This document shows, one piece after another, positions 44,666 through 54,640 of a stretch of 64,000 nt of DNA. The position numbers and the translations under genes are program-made. The notes below the pieces were generated by a model that was not told the origin of the DNA, did not search any database, and was given only the letters and a program-made list of their open reading frames with translations. The number at the start of each line of letters is the position of its first letter. The first letter of the stretch is position 1. This stretch comes from Herbaspirillum sp. (lineage in GTDB: Bacteria > Pseudomonadota > Gammaproteobacteria > Burkholderiales > Burkholderiaceae_D), in contig NZ_JAGIBI010000001.1 of NCBI RefSeq assembly GCF_017744395.1, forward strand, positions 496,001 through 560,000, read 5' to 3'.

Positions 44666-45490
44666 TCAATGCGCCATCAGCACCGGAATGGTCATGCTCC
44701 TCATGATCGTCAGCGTGACGCCGCCCAGCAATACTTCGCGAAAACGCGTATGCCCATAGCCGCCCATCACCAGCAGGTCGGAGCCGAGGTCGGCCGCCAG
44801 CGACAGCAGGGTGTTGCCGATATCCATGTTGCTTTGCTCTTGCATGACTTGCACTTTCACGCCGTGGCGCGCCAGGTAGAGCGCGATATCGGCGCCCGGC
44901 TGTTCGCCGTGCGTGCCATGCCGCTTGCCGGCGTCGAATACCGCCACGGTCACGTTGCCGGCACTGCGCAGCAGCGGCAAGGCGGCGGTAATGGCCCGCG
45001 TGGCTTCCATGCTGCCGTCCCAGGCGACCAGCGCATTGTTGCCGACATGGCTGAATTCGCCGGCGCTGGGGATGACCAGCACCGGGCGCGGTGCATTGAG
45101 CATCACGTATTCGGGCAGGTCGGCCAGCAGGCTGCTGTCGGGTTCGTCGAGGTCGGTCTGGCTGACCACTACCAGGTCGCTGTAGCGCGCCTGCAGCGCC
45201 AGGCCGCCTTCGGCGTCATCGTCGATGAAGCGTTTCTCGTAAGAGGACACACCCACGCTGCCGGCGATGCTGTCGAACTGCTCCAGCGCCGCCAGCGCGC
45301 GGTCGCGGAAGACGTCGATCTGCGCTGCCACGAAGGCCGCGCCTTCCATCTGGATATAGCTGGAAATGCCGCTCATGGCGCTGCCGATCAGGTGCGCCTG
45401 CTGGGCGCGCGCGAGCTCGGCGGCGATGCGGATGCGTTGCGCGGCGTGGCGCGACTGGTCGACATGGACCAGGATGGATTTGTAGCTCAT
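44666..45490 (-). CDS. Universal stress protein (tandem UspA domains)
   Basis: 274 residues with two Usp domains. The first starts KSILVHVDQSRHAAQRIRIA. The second has NNALVAWDGSMEATRAITAAL and ends with an ATP-binding-like loop MGGYGHTRFREVLLGGVT; G-X2-G-X9-G is kept but the final Ser/Thr is shifted. A typical cytosolic stress/starvation protein. GAGGAGTTGCC sets ATG 45490. Its own terminator lies downstream. Monocistronic. Confidence 0.93.
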   Translation of the reverse strand: MSYKSILVHVDQSRHAAQRIRIAAELARAQQAHLIGSAMSGISSYIQMEGAAFVAAQIDVFRDRALAALEQFDSIAGSVGVSSYEKRFIDDDAEGGLALQARYSDLVVVSQTDLDEPDSSLLADLPEYVMLNAPRPVLVIPSAGEFSHVGNNALVAWDGSMEATRAITAALPLLRSAGNVTVAVFDAGKRHGTHGEQPGADIALYLARHGVKVQVMQEQSNMDIGNTLLSLAADLGSDLLVMGGYGHTRFREVLLGGVTLTIMRSMTIPVLMAH

Positions 45491-45619
45491 GGCAACTCCT
45501 CGGAATGGTCTCGAACATGAATCCGCAGCCGGACTCCATATGTTGAGCCTAGGCCGGAAAGCGGGTCGCGTCCAGCGCCGAAAAACGAAGTGCTTGCGCT
45601 ATATCAAGCATGCGCGCAA

Positions 45620-46489
45620 TCAGGCCGAAGGGATGGCCTGCGACAACATTTTCAGCATGTTGGGGCGTTCGCTCAGGGCCGGGGTGAGCAGCACGATGTC
45701 GCGCGCGTAGAGCGCATGGCCTTCCGGTTCCACCGGCTCCATGCGGCAGCCGGAGGCGAGCTTTTCCAGGCCGCTCCAGCGCGGCGCCAGACTCACGCCG
45801 ACGCCGTCGGCCACCAGCATGGCGATGGTTTCCAGGGCGTCGAGGTCGCATAGCAGCGCCGGCTGCAGGCCCTGGTCGTCGAGATAGCGCTGGGCCGGCC
45901 GTCCGCCCCAGGCCGACGGGTCGTAACGGATATAGGGTTGGGTGCGCAGCAGCGTGGCGGCGTCGCCGCGCAGCTTGCGCTGGGCCAGCAGGACCAGCTC
46001 TTCGCGGCGCAGCGTCAGCGCGTTCAGGGTCTTGGGCAATTCGAACGGCGGCGCCACCAGGATGGCGGCATCGATCTCGCCGGCCAGTAGCGCCTGGTAG
46101 AGCGAGCGCGAAGTGCCGGGGATGATGCTCGGGCGCAGGCCGGGCGCTTGTTGCGTGAGCATGCGCAGGGCGGCCGGCAGCATTCCGGTCAAGGCCGTGG
46201 AAATGGCGCCGATGCGCAGCGTGCCGGTCAACCCGGCATCATCGGCGTCACCGGCCAACAGCGCCACTTCGCGCACGATGCGGCGCGCCCGCGGCAGCAA
46301 GGCCAGGCAGGCATCGGTGGCCTTGGCGGCATGGCCGGCGCGCGACAGCAGCGCGAAGCCGAGCATGCGTTCCAGCGCCTGGATGCGCTGGCTGACGGCC
46401 GCCGCCGTCAAGCCTTCGGCGCGCGCAGCGTCGGCGATTGAACCGCTGTCGATGACGGCGACCAGGCTTTTCAGATAGCGGCTGTCCAT
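45620..46489 (-). CDS. LysR-family transcriptional regulator
   Basis: 289 residues. HTH near 1-60 (IADAARAEGLTAAAVSQRIQALERMLG), then the co-inducer domain (LRIGAISTALTGMLPAALRML, IPGTSRSLYQALLAGEIDAAILV). It is divergent from the glyoxalase-like and D-2-hydroxyacid dehydrogenase genes, with about 100 bp of shared AT-rich promoter. LysR regulators usually control the divergent genes, so these are its likely targets. Confidence 0.92.
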   Translation of the reverse strand: MDSRYLKSLVAVIDSGSIADAARAEGLTAAAVSQRIQALERMLGFALLSRAGHAAKATDACLALLPRARRIVREVALLAGDADDAGLTGTLRIGAISTALTGMLPAALRMLTQQAPGLRPSIIPGTSRSLYQALLAGEIDAAILVAPPFELPKTLNALTLRREELVLLAQRKLRGDAATLLRTQPYIRYDPSAWGGRPAQRYLDDQGLQPALLCDLDALETIAMLVADGVGVSLAPRWSGLEKLASGCRMEPVEPEGHALYARDIVLLTPALSERPNMLKMLSQAIPSA

Positions 46490-46592
46490 AAAAAATACTT
46501 TCGGATGGATTAAAAATTACATGCTATCTCTTTTGATGGGCAGGGGCTATCCTAGCGCCTGTCGGCATTCAATTCGCTATCGAGGGACTCCC

Positions 46593-47009
46593 ATGAAATC
46601 AATCTTCCACCTGGCCTACCATGTACGCGACCTCGGCCAGGCGCGCCGTTTCTATTGCGGCCTGCTCGGCTGCGAAGAGGGCCGCAGCACCGACACCTGG
46701 GTCGATATCGACTTCTTCGGCCACCAGCTGTCGCTGCACCTGGGCGAGCCGTTCAGCGTGTCCAACACCGGCAAGGTCGGCAACCACATGGTGCCGATGC
46801 CGCACCTGGGCATCATCCTGGCCATGGACGACTGGAAGCAGCTGGCATCGCGCCTGAGCGGCAGCGGCGAGGTGGAGTTCGTGCTTGAGCCGCAGATCCG
46901 TTTCGCCGGCGAACCGGGCGAGCAGGCCACGATGTTCTTCCTGGACCCGTCCGGCAACCCGATCGAGGTCAAGGGCTTCAACAGCCTGGAACAGGTCTAC
47001 GCCAAATGA
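46593..47009 (+). CDS. VOC/glyoxalase family protein
   Basis: 138 residues. A single vicinal oxygen chelate unit: FHLAYHVRDLGQARRFYCGLLG at the N-terminus and FLDPSGNPIEVKGF near the C-terminus, with His and Glu suitable as metal ligands. GAGGGACTCCC sets ATG 46593. It could be a lactoylglutathione lyase-like isomerase or dioxygenase; its substrate is not shown. The last 4 bases overlap the next gene (ATGA), so the two are coupled. Confidence 0.9.
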   Translation: MKSIFHLAYHVRDLGQARRFYCGLLGCEEGRSTDTWVDIDFFGHQLSLHLGEPFSVSNTGKVGNHMVPMPHLGIILAMDDWKQLASRLSGSGEVEFVLEPQIRFAGEPGEQATMFFLDPSGNPIEVKGFNSLEQVYAK

Positions 47010-47950
47010 GAGAAGCCATCCCTTTCGTCAGCCAGGGCGGCGCCGCAGCAGCTCAAGCCTGGATCGAAGCGCTGCGCGCGGCGATGCCCGAGGAGCGCAT
47101 CGTGGACTTTGCCGAGCTGGACGAGGCGGAGTGGGCGCAGTGCAGGCTGGCCATCGTCGCCAACCCCGATCCGGCCGAATTGAAGCGCCTGCCGCGACTG
47201 GAGTGGGTGCATAGCGTATGGGCCGGCGTCGAGCGACTGGTCGAAGACCTCGGCGGCAGCGGCTTGCAGTTGACCCGCCTGGTCGATCCTCAACTGGCCG
47301 CCACCATGGCCGAGGCGGTATTGGCCTGGACGCTCTATCTGCATCGCGAAATGCCGCTCTACGCGCAGCGCCAGCGCGCGCGCCTCTGGCAGTCGGAAGA
47401 CTATGTGCGACCCGAACAGCGCACGGTCGGCATCCTGGGGCTGGGGGCGCTGGGCGAGGCGGCGGCGCAAGCGCTGCTGCAGGCGCGCTTCAAGGTATGC
47501 GGCTGGAGCCGCAGCCCGCGCGAACTGGCCGGCGTGCGCACTTTCAGCGGCGAACAGGGGCTGGCACAGATGCTGGCCATGAGCGACATCCTGGTCTGCC
47601 TGCTGCCGCTGACCGCCGATACGCGCCATCTGCTCGACGCGCGTCGGCTGGCGATGCTGCCGCCGCGGGCGCAACTGGTCAACTTCGCGCGCGGCGCCAT
47701 CATCGACGACCAGGCCTTGCGTGCCGCGCTGGATGAGGGCGCGCTGCGCCATGCGGTGCTGGATGTGTTCGCCGTCGAACCGCTGCCGGCCGACAACTGG
47801 CAATGGACGCATCCGGACGTCACGGTGCTGCCGCATTGCTCGGCGCCGACCAACCGGGAGACGGCGTCGGCCATCGTGGCCGGCAATATCCGGCAGTATC
47901 GCCAGAGCGGGGAAATTCCGGCCAATGTGGATATACGGCGCGGATATTGA
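47006..47950 (+). CDS. D-isomer-specific 2-hydroxyacid dehydrogenase (GhrA-like)
   Basis: 314 residues. NAD(P)-binding turn VGILGLGALGEAAAQALL near residue 140, then the catalytic Arg in VNFARGAIIDDQAL, Glu in LDVFAVEPLP, and His in VTVLPHCSAPTN. Most like glyoxylate/hydroxypyruvate reductase A. It reduces a 2-keto acid to the D-2-hydroxy acid in the cytosol. ATG 47006 overlaps the VOC gene stop. A VOC protein plus hydroxyacid dehydrogenase suggests processing of a 2-keto/2-hydroxy compound under the divergent LysR; this is inference. Confidence 0.9.
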   Translation: MREAIPFVSQGGAAAAQAWIEALRAAMPEERIVDFAELDEAEWAQCRLAIVANPDPAELKRLPRLEWVHSVWAGVERLVEDLGGSGLQLTRLVDPQLAATMAEAVLAWTLYLHREMPLYAQRQRARLWQSEDYVRPEQRTVGILGLGALGEAAAQALLQARFKVCGWSRSPRELAGVRTFSGEQGLAQMLAMSDILVCLLPLTADTRHLLDARRLAMLPPRAQLVNFARGAIIDDQALRAALDEGALRHAVLDVFAVEPLPADNWQWTHPDVTVLPHCSAPTNRETASAIVAGNIRQYRQSGEIPANVDIRRGY

Positions 47951-47956
47951 GCAACG

Positions 47957-47990
47957 CGCCGTCGTCCTGACCTTCGCCGGGATGACGGCG
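47957..47990. terminator. Hairpin between convergent ghrA-like and sensor kinase genes
   Basis: CGCCGTC pairs with GACGGCG, with further pairing of GTCC and GGAT inside. The GCCGGGATGACG portion resembles dispersed intergenic palindromes common in betaproteobacteria. No T run, but the position suggests a shared transcript end. Confidence 0.45.
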
Positions 47991-48000
47991 GTTGGGAGCG

Positions 48001-49479
48001 TCAAGCTTGGGAAATGGTGAATCCGATACTGTTGTAACCGCCTTCGCTGGCCGCGAACGCGCGTCCCCCATGCATGCGCGCCACCGCCTTGACGATGGCC
48101 AGCCCCAGGCCGTGGCCGTGGCTGCCGTTGATATCCTGGCGCGCGCTGTCGACCCGGTAGAAGCGGTCGAACAGGCGCGGCAGGTGGCGCGCGTCGATGG
48201 GCTGGCCGGGATTGGTGACGGCGATGCGCACGCCGCCGTCCTGCCGGGCGATGTCGATCCGGATCAGGGCGCCGGCCGGCGAGTGCTGGATGGCGTTCTG
48301 GATCAGGTTGGTCAGCGCCCGCTTGAACAGCGAGGTTTCCATCATCGCGGTGGCCTCGGTGTCGCCGCTGACGGCGATGCTCATGCCGGCGTCGTCCAGC
48401 ACGAACTCGAAAAAATCCACCGTCTTCTGTACTTCGTCGGCGACCCGCGCATGCACCAGCGCGGTGGCCGCTTCGCCCTGGTCGGAGCGGGCCAGGAACA
48501 GCATGTCGTTGATGATGGAGCGGATGCGGTCCAGCTCTTCCAGGTTGGATTGCAGCACGCCCTTGAACTCGCCGGCGCTGCGTTCGCGCGCCAGCGCCAC
48601 CTGCGTCTCGCCGATCAGGTTGGCCAGCGGCGTGCGCAATTCATGGGCGACGTCGGCGTTGAAGGCTTCCAGCTGGGTATAGGTATCTTCGATGCGCTCC
48701 AGCGCGCCGTTGAAGGCCAGTGCCAGCACCGACAGTTCCGCCGGCAGGGATTCGACCGGCATGCGCGCCGACAGCTTGCGCGGTGAAAAGCTTTGCGCGC
48801 GCGCCGACATGCGACGCAGCGGCGCCAGCCCGGCGCGCGCGATCCAGTAGCTGGAGATCACCGCCAGCACGATGCCCAGCAGTGAAAACGTGAAGGTCGC
48901 CAGCAGGAAGGTGCGGCGCATTTCGAAATACGGCTCGGTATCGATGCCGACCGTCACCCTGATCTCGGGCCGTTCCTCGAACGCCGGCAGGATGCGCGTC
49001 ATGGTGTGCAGCGGATATTCCTTGCCGGCCAGGCGCAGCATGCCGACGGTGTTGTTGTCCGGGGCCGCCACCAGGTGCTGCAGGCGCGTCAGGTCGCCGT
49101 AGCGGAAGCGCTCGTCGTCGCAGGAGATCCAGAACGATACCCGCTGGTCGGCCTGCGACAGCGCTGCCAGTTTCAGTTGCACGCGTGACCAGCGCTCGGT
49201 ATTGCCGGCGCGCGAGATCTGGTAGCTGATGTCGTTGAGGGTGGTGACAAGGCCGTCGCGCTCATGGCGCAGCAGTTCGCCCTTGAGGACGGTATAGAGC
49301 ACGATGCCAGTCAGCGCGAAGATGAACAGCGCCGAAGCCGCCGACATCCACACCAGCCGCGCCGTGATCGACTGGCGCAGCGGCAGGAACCGCCGCAGCC
49401 GACCGGGGGCGGGGCTGGAAGAGGTGTCCGGCGGGGACGGGCGGCGCTCCATGTGTCTGGCTTCAATCGTCCACGGCAT
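48001..49479 (-). CDS. Heavy-metal-type sensor histidine kinase (CusS/IrlS-like)
   Basis: Up to 492 residues. Transmembrane helices at about 40-65 and 190-215 enclose a periplasmic sensor of about 125 residues. Then a HAMP region, phosphoacceptor His279 in [17 protein letters not shown] box [14 protein letters not shown], and [12 protein letters not shown]. The CusS family has this overall shape. The start is either 49479, inside the end of the regulator gene, or 49452. Cognate response regulator is encoded immediately upstream, and the pair ends an RND efflux operon. Whether it senses metal or another stress cannot be told. Confidence 0.9.
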   Translation of the reverse strand: MPWTIEARHMERRPSPPDTSSSPAPGRLRRFLPLRQSITARLVWMSAASALFIFALTGIVLYTVLKGELLRHERDGLVTTLNDISYQISRAGNTERWSRVQLKLAALSQADQRVSFWISCDDERFRYGDLTRLQHLVAAPDNNTVGMLRLAGKEYPLHTMTRILPAFEERPEIRVTVGIDTEPYFEMRRTFLLATFTFSLLGIVLAVISSYWIARAGLAPLRRMSARAQSFSPRKLSARMPVESLPAELSVLALAFNGALERIEDTYTQLEAFNADVAHELRTPLANLIGETQVALARERSAGEFKGVLQSNLEELDRIRSIINDMLFLARSDQGEAATALVHARVADEVQKTVDFFEFVLDDAGMSIAVSGDTEATAMMETSLFKRALTNLIQNAIQHSPAGALIRIDIARQDGGVRIAVTNPGQPIDARHLPRLFDRFYRVDSARQDINGSHGHGLGLAIVKAVARMHGGRAFAASEGGYNSIGFTISQA

Positions 49480-50155
49480 CGGCCGCGGCGCGCGGTTCCA
49501 GCACGTAGCCCATGCCGCGCACGGTGTGCAGCAGCTTCTGGTCGAAGGGGATGTCGATCTTGGCGCGCAGGCGCTTGATGGCGACTTCGACCACGTTGGT
49601 GTTGCTGTCGAAATTCATGTCCCAGACCAGTTCGGCGATGGCGGTCTTGGACAGGATCTCGCCCTGGCGGCGCGCCATCACCGCCAGCAGCGCGAATTCC
49701 TTGGCGGTCAGGTCGATGCGGGTGCCGCCGCGGAAGGCCTTGCGGCTGATCAGGTCGATCTGCAGGTCGCCGATGCGCAACTGCGCCGGCTCCTGCGAAC
49801 GGCCGCGGCGGGTGAGCGCCTGCAGGCGGGCCAGCAGTTCGAGGAAGGAGAAGGGCTTGATCAGGTAGTCGTCGGCGCCGTCGTGCAAGCCCTTGATGCG
49901 GTCTTCCACGCTGTCGCGCGCGGTCAGCATGATGACCGGGGTCTGCTTGACCGTGCGCAGCGAACGCAGCACCGAAAAGCCGTCCAGCCCCGGCAGCATC
50001 ACGTCCAGCACGATCACGTCGTAGTCGTGCTGGATCGCCAGGTGCTGGCCGTCGATGCCGTTGGACGCCAGGTCGACCGCGCACCCTTGCTCGGCCAGGC
50101 CTTTGCAAAGGTATTCGGACATCTTTTGCTCGTCTTCGACAATCAGGATTTTCAT
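49463..50155 (-). CDS. Response regulator, OmpR family (CusR-like)
   Basis: 230 residues. Receiver Asp51 ([13 protein letters not shown]), Lys in YLIKPFSF, and a winged-helix domain ([13 protein letters not shown]...[14 protein letters not shown], ending RGMGYVLE). ATG 50155 is preceded by a long open frame of no coding character. It lies 49 bp after the RND pump gene and overlaps the kinase gene by 17 bp. It would regulate the efflux operon, and in this position it is itself within that transcript. Confidence 0.93.
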   Translation of the reverse strand: MKILIVEDEQKMSEYLCKGLAEQGCAVDLASNGIDGQHLAIQHDYDVIVLDVMLPGLDGFSVLRSLRTVKQTPVIMLTARDSVEDRIKGLHDGADDYLIKPFSFLELLARLQALTRRGRSQEPAQLRIGDLQIDLISRKAFRGGTRIDLTAKEFALLAVMARRQGEILSKTAIAELVWDMNFDSNTNVVEVAIKRLRAKIDIPFDQKLLHTVRGMGYVLEPRAAADAVDD

Positions 50156-50204
50156 GCGGTCTCCATATGCCGGGATTTTAACCTTTCGGCTGCTGATGCT
50201 TGAT

Positions 50205-53200
50205 TCATTGGCCCTGGCTTTGCGCAAGACGGGCGGCCTTGCGCGCGGCGCGCGCTTCCTTCTTGTTCATGTACCAGTAATGGGCGCGGTCCAGGTAGAG
50301 GTAGACCACCGGCGTGGAAAACAGCGTCAGCGCCTGCGACAGCACCAGGCCGCCCACCATCGCGTAGCCCAGCGGGCGGCGCAGCTCGGAGCCGGCGCCC
50401 TGGCCCAGCATCAGCGGCAGTCCCGAGAGCAGGGCGCACATGGTGGTCATCATGATGGGGCGGAAGCGCAGCAGGCAGGCCTGGTAGATCGCTTCCTCGG
50501 GCTTGAGACCCTTTTCGCGTTCGGCGGTGAGGGCGAAGTCGATCATCATGATGCCGTTCTTCTTGACGATGCCGATCAACAGGATGATGCCGATCAGCGC
50601 GATCACCGACAGGTCGTAGCCGCCGATCATCAGGATCAGCAGCGCCCCTACGCCGGCCGAGGGCAGCGTCGAGAGGATCGTCAGCGGGTGGATGTAGCTC
50701 TCGTAGAGCAGGCCCAGCACGATGTAGACCGCGATCAGCGCGGCCGCGATCAGGTAGGGCTGCGACGCCAGCGAATCGCCGAAGGCCTTGGCCGTGCCCT
50801 GGAAGTTGCCCACCAGGGTCTGCGGCGCGCCCATCTCGTCCTTGGTTTTCTGGATCAGGTCGACCGCCTCGCCCAGCGACACGCCCGGCGCCAGGTTGAA
50901 CGAGATCGTCACCGCCGGGAACTGGCCCTGGTGGCTGATCGACAGGTAGCCGGTCTTGGTGGTGTCGACCTTGACGAAGGTCGACAGCGGCACCTGCTGG
51001 CCGGTCAGCGGCGAGGTCAGGTAGAGCTTGTTGAACAGCGCCGGATCCTTCTGCAGTTCGGGCGTGACCTCCAGCACCACGCGGTAGCTGTTGATCTGGG
51101 TGAAGTACTGCGCCACCTGGCGCTGGCCGATGGCGTCGTAGATAGTGGCGTCGATCAGCGCCGGCGAGATGCCGAAGCTGGAAGCGCGCGCGCGGTCGAT
51201 GGTGACGGTCGCGGTGGCGGCGGCATTCTGCTGGTCGGAGGCGACGTCGGCCAGTTGCGGCAACTGGCGGAAACGCTCCAGCATGCGCGGCGCCCAGACG
51301 TTGAGCTCGTCCAGGTCGGTGTCGGTGATGGTGTACTGGTATTGCGTGCGCGCCAGGCGGCCGCCGACGTTGATGTCCTGGCTGGCCTGCATGAACAGGT
51401 TGATGCCTTGCACCTTGGCGACCTTGGGGCGGATGCGCGCGATCACCTGGTCGGCATTGGTGGTGCGGCCTTCGTCCTTGGGTTTCAAGGCGATGAAAAA
51501 GGTGCCGGTGTTGAAGGTGGTGGAACCCGCGCTCATGCCGAAGCCGGTCACGTCCGGATCCTGGCGCACGATATCGGCCACTTTCAGCAGGCGCTCGTGC
51601 ATGGCTGCCGAGGAAGTGTCCTGCGCCGATTCGGCGAAGCCGATGATCACGCCGTTGTCCTGCTGCGGGAAGAAGCCCTTGGGGATGAAGATGAACATCG
51701 CCACCGTCAGCGCCACCGTGCCGATGAAGCTCATCAGCGTGATGAACTGGTGCCTGAGCACCAAGTCCAGGCCGCGCTTGTAGCCGGCCAGCATGGCGTC
51801 GAAGCAGTGCTCGAACCATTGGTACAGCTTGCCGTGGCGGTTGCCGCTCAGTGCATCGTGAGGGTTCTTGAGGAAGCGCGAGCACAGCATCGGCGTCAGG
51901 GTCAGCGAGATGATCACCGACACGCCGATGGTCAGCGTCACCGTCACCGCGAATTCGCGGAACAGGCGGCCGACGATGCCGCCCATCAGCAGCAGCGGGA
52001 TGAACACCGCCACCAGCGAGACCGAGATCGAGATGATGGTGAAGCCGATTTCCTTGGCGCCCTTGAGCGCCGCTTCCATCGGCGGCATGCCTTCTTCCAC
52101 GTAGCGGTAGATGTTTTCCAGCATGACGATGGCGTCGTCCACCACGAAGCCGACCGCAATCGTCAGCGCCATCAGCGACAGGTTGTCCAGGCTGTAGCCG
52201 ACCACGTACATCACGGCGGCGGTGCCCATGATGGCCAGCGGCACGGTGATGCTGGGGATGATGGTGGCGGCGACGTTGCGCAGGAACACGAAGATCACCA
52301 TCACCACCAGCGCGATGGTCAGCACCAGCGTGAATTCGACGTCTTCCACCGAGGCGCGGATGGTCTGGGTGCGGTCGATCAGGGTATTGACGTGCACGCT
52401 GGCGGGGATGGCCGCGCGCAGGCGCGGCATGGCGGCCTTGATGCGGCCGACCGTCTCGATCACGTTGGCGCCGGGTTGCTTGGTGATGGCCAGCACGATG
52501 GAACGGCCGTCGGTGATGCTGTGGTCGCTGCCGGCGGCGGCGCCCGAGAAGGCCCAGGCGGCGATCTTGGCGTTTTCCGGGCCGTCCACCGCGACGCCGA
52601 TGTCGCGCACGCGGACCGGCGCGCCGTTGCGGTAGGCCAGCACCATGTCGCTCCACTGGTCGGCCTTGAGCAGCTGGTCGTTGGTGTAGACGGTGAAGCT
52701 CTGGCGCGTGCCGTCCACCGTGCCCTTGGGCTGGTTGACGGTGGTGGTGGCGATGACGCCGCGGATGTCTTCCAGGCTGATGCCCAGCGTGGCGATCTTG
52801 GCCGGATCGACCTGGATGCGCACGGCCGGCTTCTGCTGGCCGTTGACGCTGACCAGGCCCACGCCGGAGATCTGCGAGATCTGCTGCGCCAGGATGTTGT
52901 CGGCGTAGTCGTTGACCACCGTCAGCGGCAGCGCTTCGGACTGCACCGACATGATCATGATCGGCGAGTCGGCCGGATTGACCTTGCGGAAGGTCGGCGG
53001 ATTGGGCAGGTTGGCCGGCAACTGGCCGGTCGAGGCGTTGATGGCCGCCTGCACGTCCAGCGCGGCGGCGTCGATGTTGCGATTGAGGTCGAACTGCAGC
53101 GTGATCTGCGTATTGCCCAGCGAGCTTTGCGAGGTCATCTGGGTCAGGCCGGCGATCAGCGAGAACTGGCGCTCCAGCGGCTGGGCCACGTTGGAGGCCA

Positions 53201-53375
53201 TGGTTTCCGGGTTGCCCCCTGGCAGGCTGGCCGAGACCTGGATGGTCGGGAAGTCAACCTGCGGCAGCGGCGCCACCGGCAGGAGCGGCCACACGGCCGC
53301 GCCCACCAGCAGGATGGCGATGGCCAGCAGCGTGGTGCCGATCGGGCGCTTGATGAAGGTGGCGGAGACGCTCAC
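50205..53375 (-). CDS. RND efflux pump permease (MdtB/MdtC type)
   Basis: 1056 residues with twelve predicted helices. Opening [23 protein letters not shown] and [22 protein letters not shown] are typical. The proton-relay Asp pair is in [16 protein letters not shown] near residue 400. The N-terminal pattern ([27 protein letters not shown]) and QAAINAS resemble the MdtB/MdtC multidrug group, not CusA-type metal pumps. In E. coli, MdtB and MdtC form a heteromer; here only one gene is present. Its start overlaps the adaptor's stop by 4 bp, so it is coupled to it. Confidence 0.93.
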   Translation of the reverse strand: MSVSATFIKRPIGTTLLAIAILLVGAAVWPLLPVAPLPQVDFPTIQVSASLPGGNPETMASNVAQPLERQFSLIAGLTQMTSQSSLGNTQITLQFDLNRNIDAAALDVQAAINASTGQLPANLPNPPTFRKVNPADSPIMIMSVQSEALPLTVVNDYADNILAQQISQISGVGLVSVNGQQKPAVRIQVDPAKIATLGISLEDIRGVIATTTVNQPKGTVDGTRQSFTVYTNDQLLKADQWSDMVLAYRNGAPVRVRDIGVAVDGPENAKIAAWAFSGAAAGSDHSITDGRSIVLAITKQPGANVIETVGRIKAAMPRLRAAIPASVHVNTLIDRTQTIRASVEDVEFTLVLTIALVVMVIFVFLRNVAATIIPSITVPLAIMGTAAVMYVVGYSLDNLSLMALTIAVGFVVDDAIVMLENIYRYVEEGMPPMEAALKGAKEIGFTIISISVSLVAVFIPLLLMGGIVGRLFREFAVTVTLTIGVSVIISLTLTPMLCSRFLKNPHDALSGNRHGKLYQWFEHCFDAMLAGYKRGLDLVLRHQFITLMSFIGTVALTVAMFIFIPKGFFPQQDNGVIIGFAESAQDTSSAAMHERLLKVADIVRQDPDVTGFGMSAGSTTFNTGTFFIALKPKDEGRTTNADQVIARIRPKVAKVQGINLFMQASQDINVGGRLARTQYQYTITDTDLDELNVWAPRMLERFRQLPQLADVASDQQNAAATATVTIDRARASSFGISPALIDATIYDAIGQRQVAQYFTQINSYRVVLEVTPELQKDPALFNKLYLTSPLTGQQVPLSTFVKVDTTKTGYLSISHQGQFPAVTISFNLAPGVSLGEAVDLIQKTKDEMGAPQTLVGNFQGTAKAFGDSLASQPYLIAAALIAVYIVLGLLYESYIHPLTILSTLPSAGVGALLILMIGGYDLSVIALIGIILLIGIVKKNGIMMIDFALTAEREKGLKPEEAIYQACLLRFRPIMMTTMCALLSGLPLMLGQGAGSELRRPLGYAMVGGLVLSQALTLFSTPVVYLYLDRAHYWYMNKKEARAARKAARLAQSQGQ

Positions 53376-54598
53376 TTGGCGGTTCCTTTCGCTTGGTCGC
53401 CGGCCGCGGCCTTTTGCTGCGGCCGGCTTTCGGCGATGCGCGAGCCGGGCTTGAGCTTGTACTGGCCGTCCAGCACCACGCGCTGGCCGGCGGCCACGCC
53501 GCCGTTGTCAGCCAAAACGGCAATGCCATCCTGGATGCGGGCCACCTTGACCGGCTGCATGTTGGCCTGGTTCTGGTCGTTGACCGCATACACGTAGGTG
53601 CCTTGCTGGTTGCGCTGGATGGCGGCGGCCGGCAGCGTCAAGGCATTGCCGTGGGCATGCATCTGCAGCCGCGCGTTGACGTACTGGCCCGGCCACAGCT
53701 TGTGCTCGGCATTGGCGAAGCGGGCTTTCAGTTGCACGGTGCCGTTGGTGGTGTTGATCTGGTTGTCCAGCAGGATCAGCCTGCCGGTGGCCAGCGGTTC
53801 ATCCGATTCGCGCGCATAGGCGGTGACCTTGAGCGCATGCTGGCTGTCGGAGTTGGCGCGCATGGCCTGGTTGATGGCCGGCACCGATTCTTCCGGCAGG
53901 GTGAAGACCAGGGTGATGGGGTCGATCTGGTTGATCACCACCAGGCCGTTGGCGTCGCTGGCGTGCACGATGTTGCCCGGATCCACCAGGCGCGCGCCGA
54001 CGCGGCCGGAAATCGGCGCGGTAATGGTGGTGTAGCCCAGTTGCACCTTGGCGTAGCTGATCTGCGCTTCATCGGTCTTTACCGCCGCTTCCAGTTGTGC
54101 CACCAGGGTCTTTTGCGTATCGAGCTGCTGCTGGGTGGCGGCGTCCTGGGCGCGCAGGGTGGTGTAGCGCTGCAAGTCCAGCCGGGCGTTGGCCAACTGG
54201 GCCGCGTCCTTGGCGCGCTGCGCTTCGGCCTGCGCCAGCTGCGCCTGCAGCGCGCGCGGGTCGATCTGGGCCAGCAACTGGCCCTTCTTGACGTCTTCGC
54301 CTTCGCTGAAGCCGACCTTTTCCAACTGGCCGTCGATGCGCGCCTTGACCGTCACGCTGGCGTTGGCCGTGACGGTGCCGACGCCGGCCAGGTACAGCGG
54401 CACGTCGCGCTCTTGCACAGTGGTCAAGGTCACGGCGACCGGGGGCGCTTCCTTGGGGGTCGCCTGCTTGTCGGCGGCGTTGGCGCGCTGCCAGTGCAGC
54501 CAGCCGCCGGCGCCGGCCAGCACGATGACGGCGGCCGCTACGGAAAGGGTGAGCGGGGAGCGTTTGTACAGCTTGTGCAAATTGGGGGAGGTTGTCAT
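53372..54598 (-). CDS. RND efflux periplasmic adaptor (membrane fusion protein)
   Basis: 408 residues. An N-terminal membrane anchor at about 16-35 (LTLSVAAAVIVLAGAGGWLHW), a lipoyl-like domain (VGFSEGEDVKKGQLLAQIDPRAL), a helical hairpin from about 110 to 170, and the returning lipoyl half YTTITAPISGRVGARLVDPG. It bridges the inner-membrane pump to the outer-membrane channel. It starts 42 bp after the outer-membrane factor gene. Confidence 0.94.
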   Translation of the reverse strand: MTTSPNLHKLYKRSPLTLSVAAAVIVLAGAGGWLHWQRANAADKQATPKEAPPVAVTLTTVQERDVPLYLAGVGTVTANASVTVKARIDGQLEKVGFSEGEDVKKGQLLAQIDPRALQAQLAQAEAQRAKDAAQLANARLDLQRYTTLRAQDAATQQQLDTQKTLVAQLEAAVKTDEAQISYAKVQLGYTTITAPISGRVGARLVDPGNIVHASDANGLVVINQIDPITLVFTLPEESVPAINQAMRANSDSQHALKVTAYARESDEPLATGRLILLDNQINTTNGTVQLKARFANAEHKLWPGQYVNARLQMHAHGNALTLPAAAIQRNQQGTYVYAVNDQNQANMQPVKVARIQDGIAVLADNGGVAAGQRVVLDGQYKLKPGSRIAESRPQQKAAAGDQAKGTAK

Positions 54599-54640
54599 GC
54601 CTGGAACTCTTCCTGGAGGATCACTGGGTATGTCGGGTGT

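Noticed and set aside
50055-53597. 1180-residue open frame on the plus strand
   Set aside because: Antisense shadow of the RND pump and adaptor genes; low-complexity His/Arg/Asp/Gly-rich translation typical of GC-rich antisense frames.
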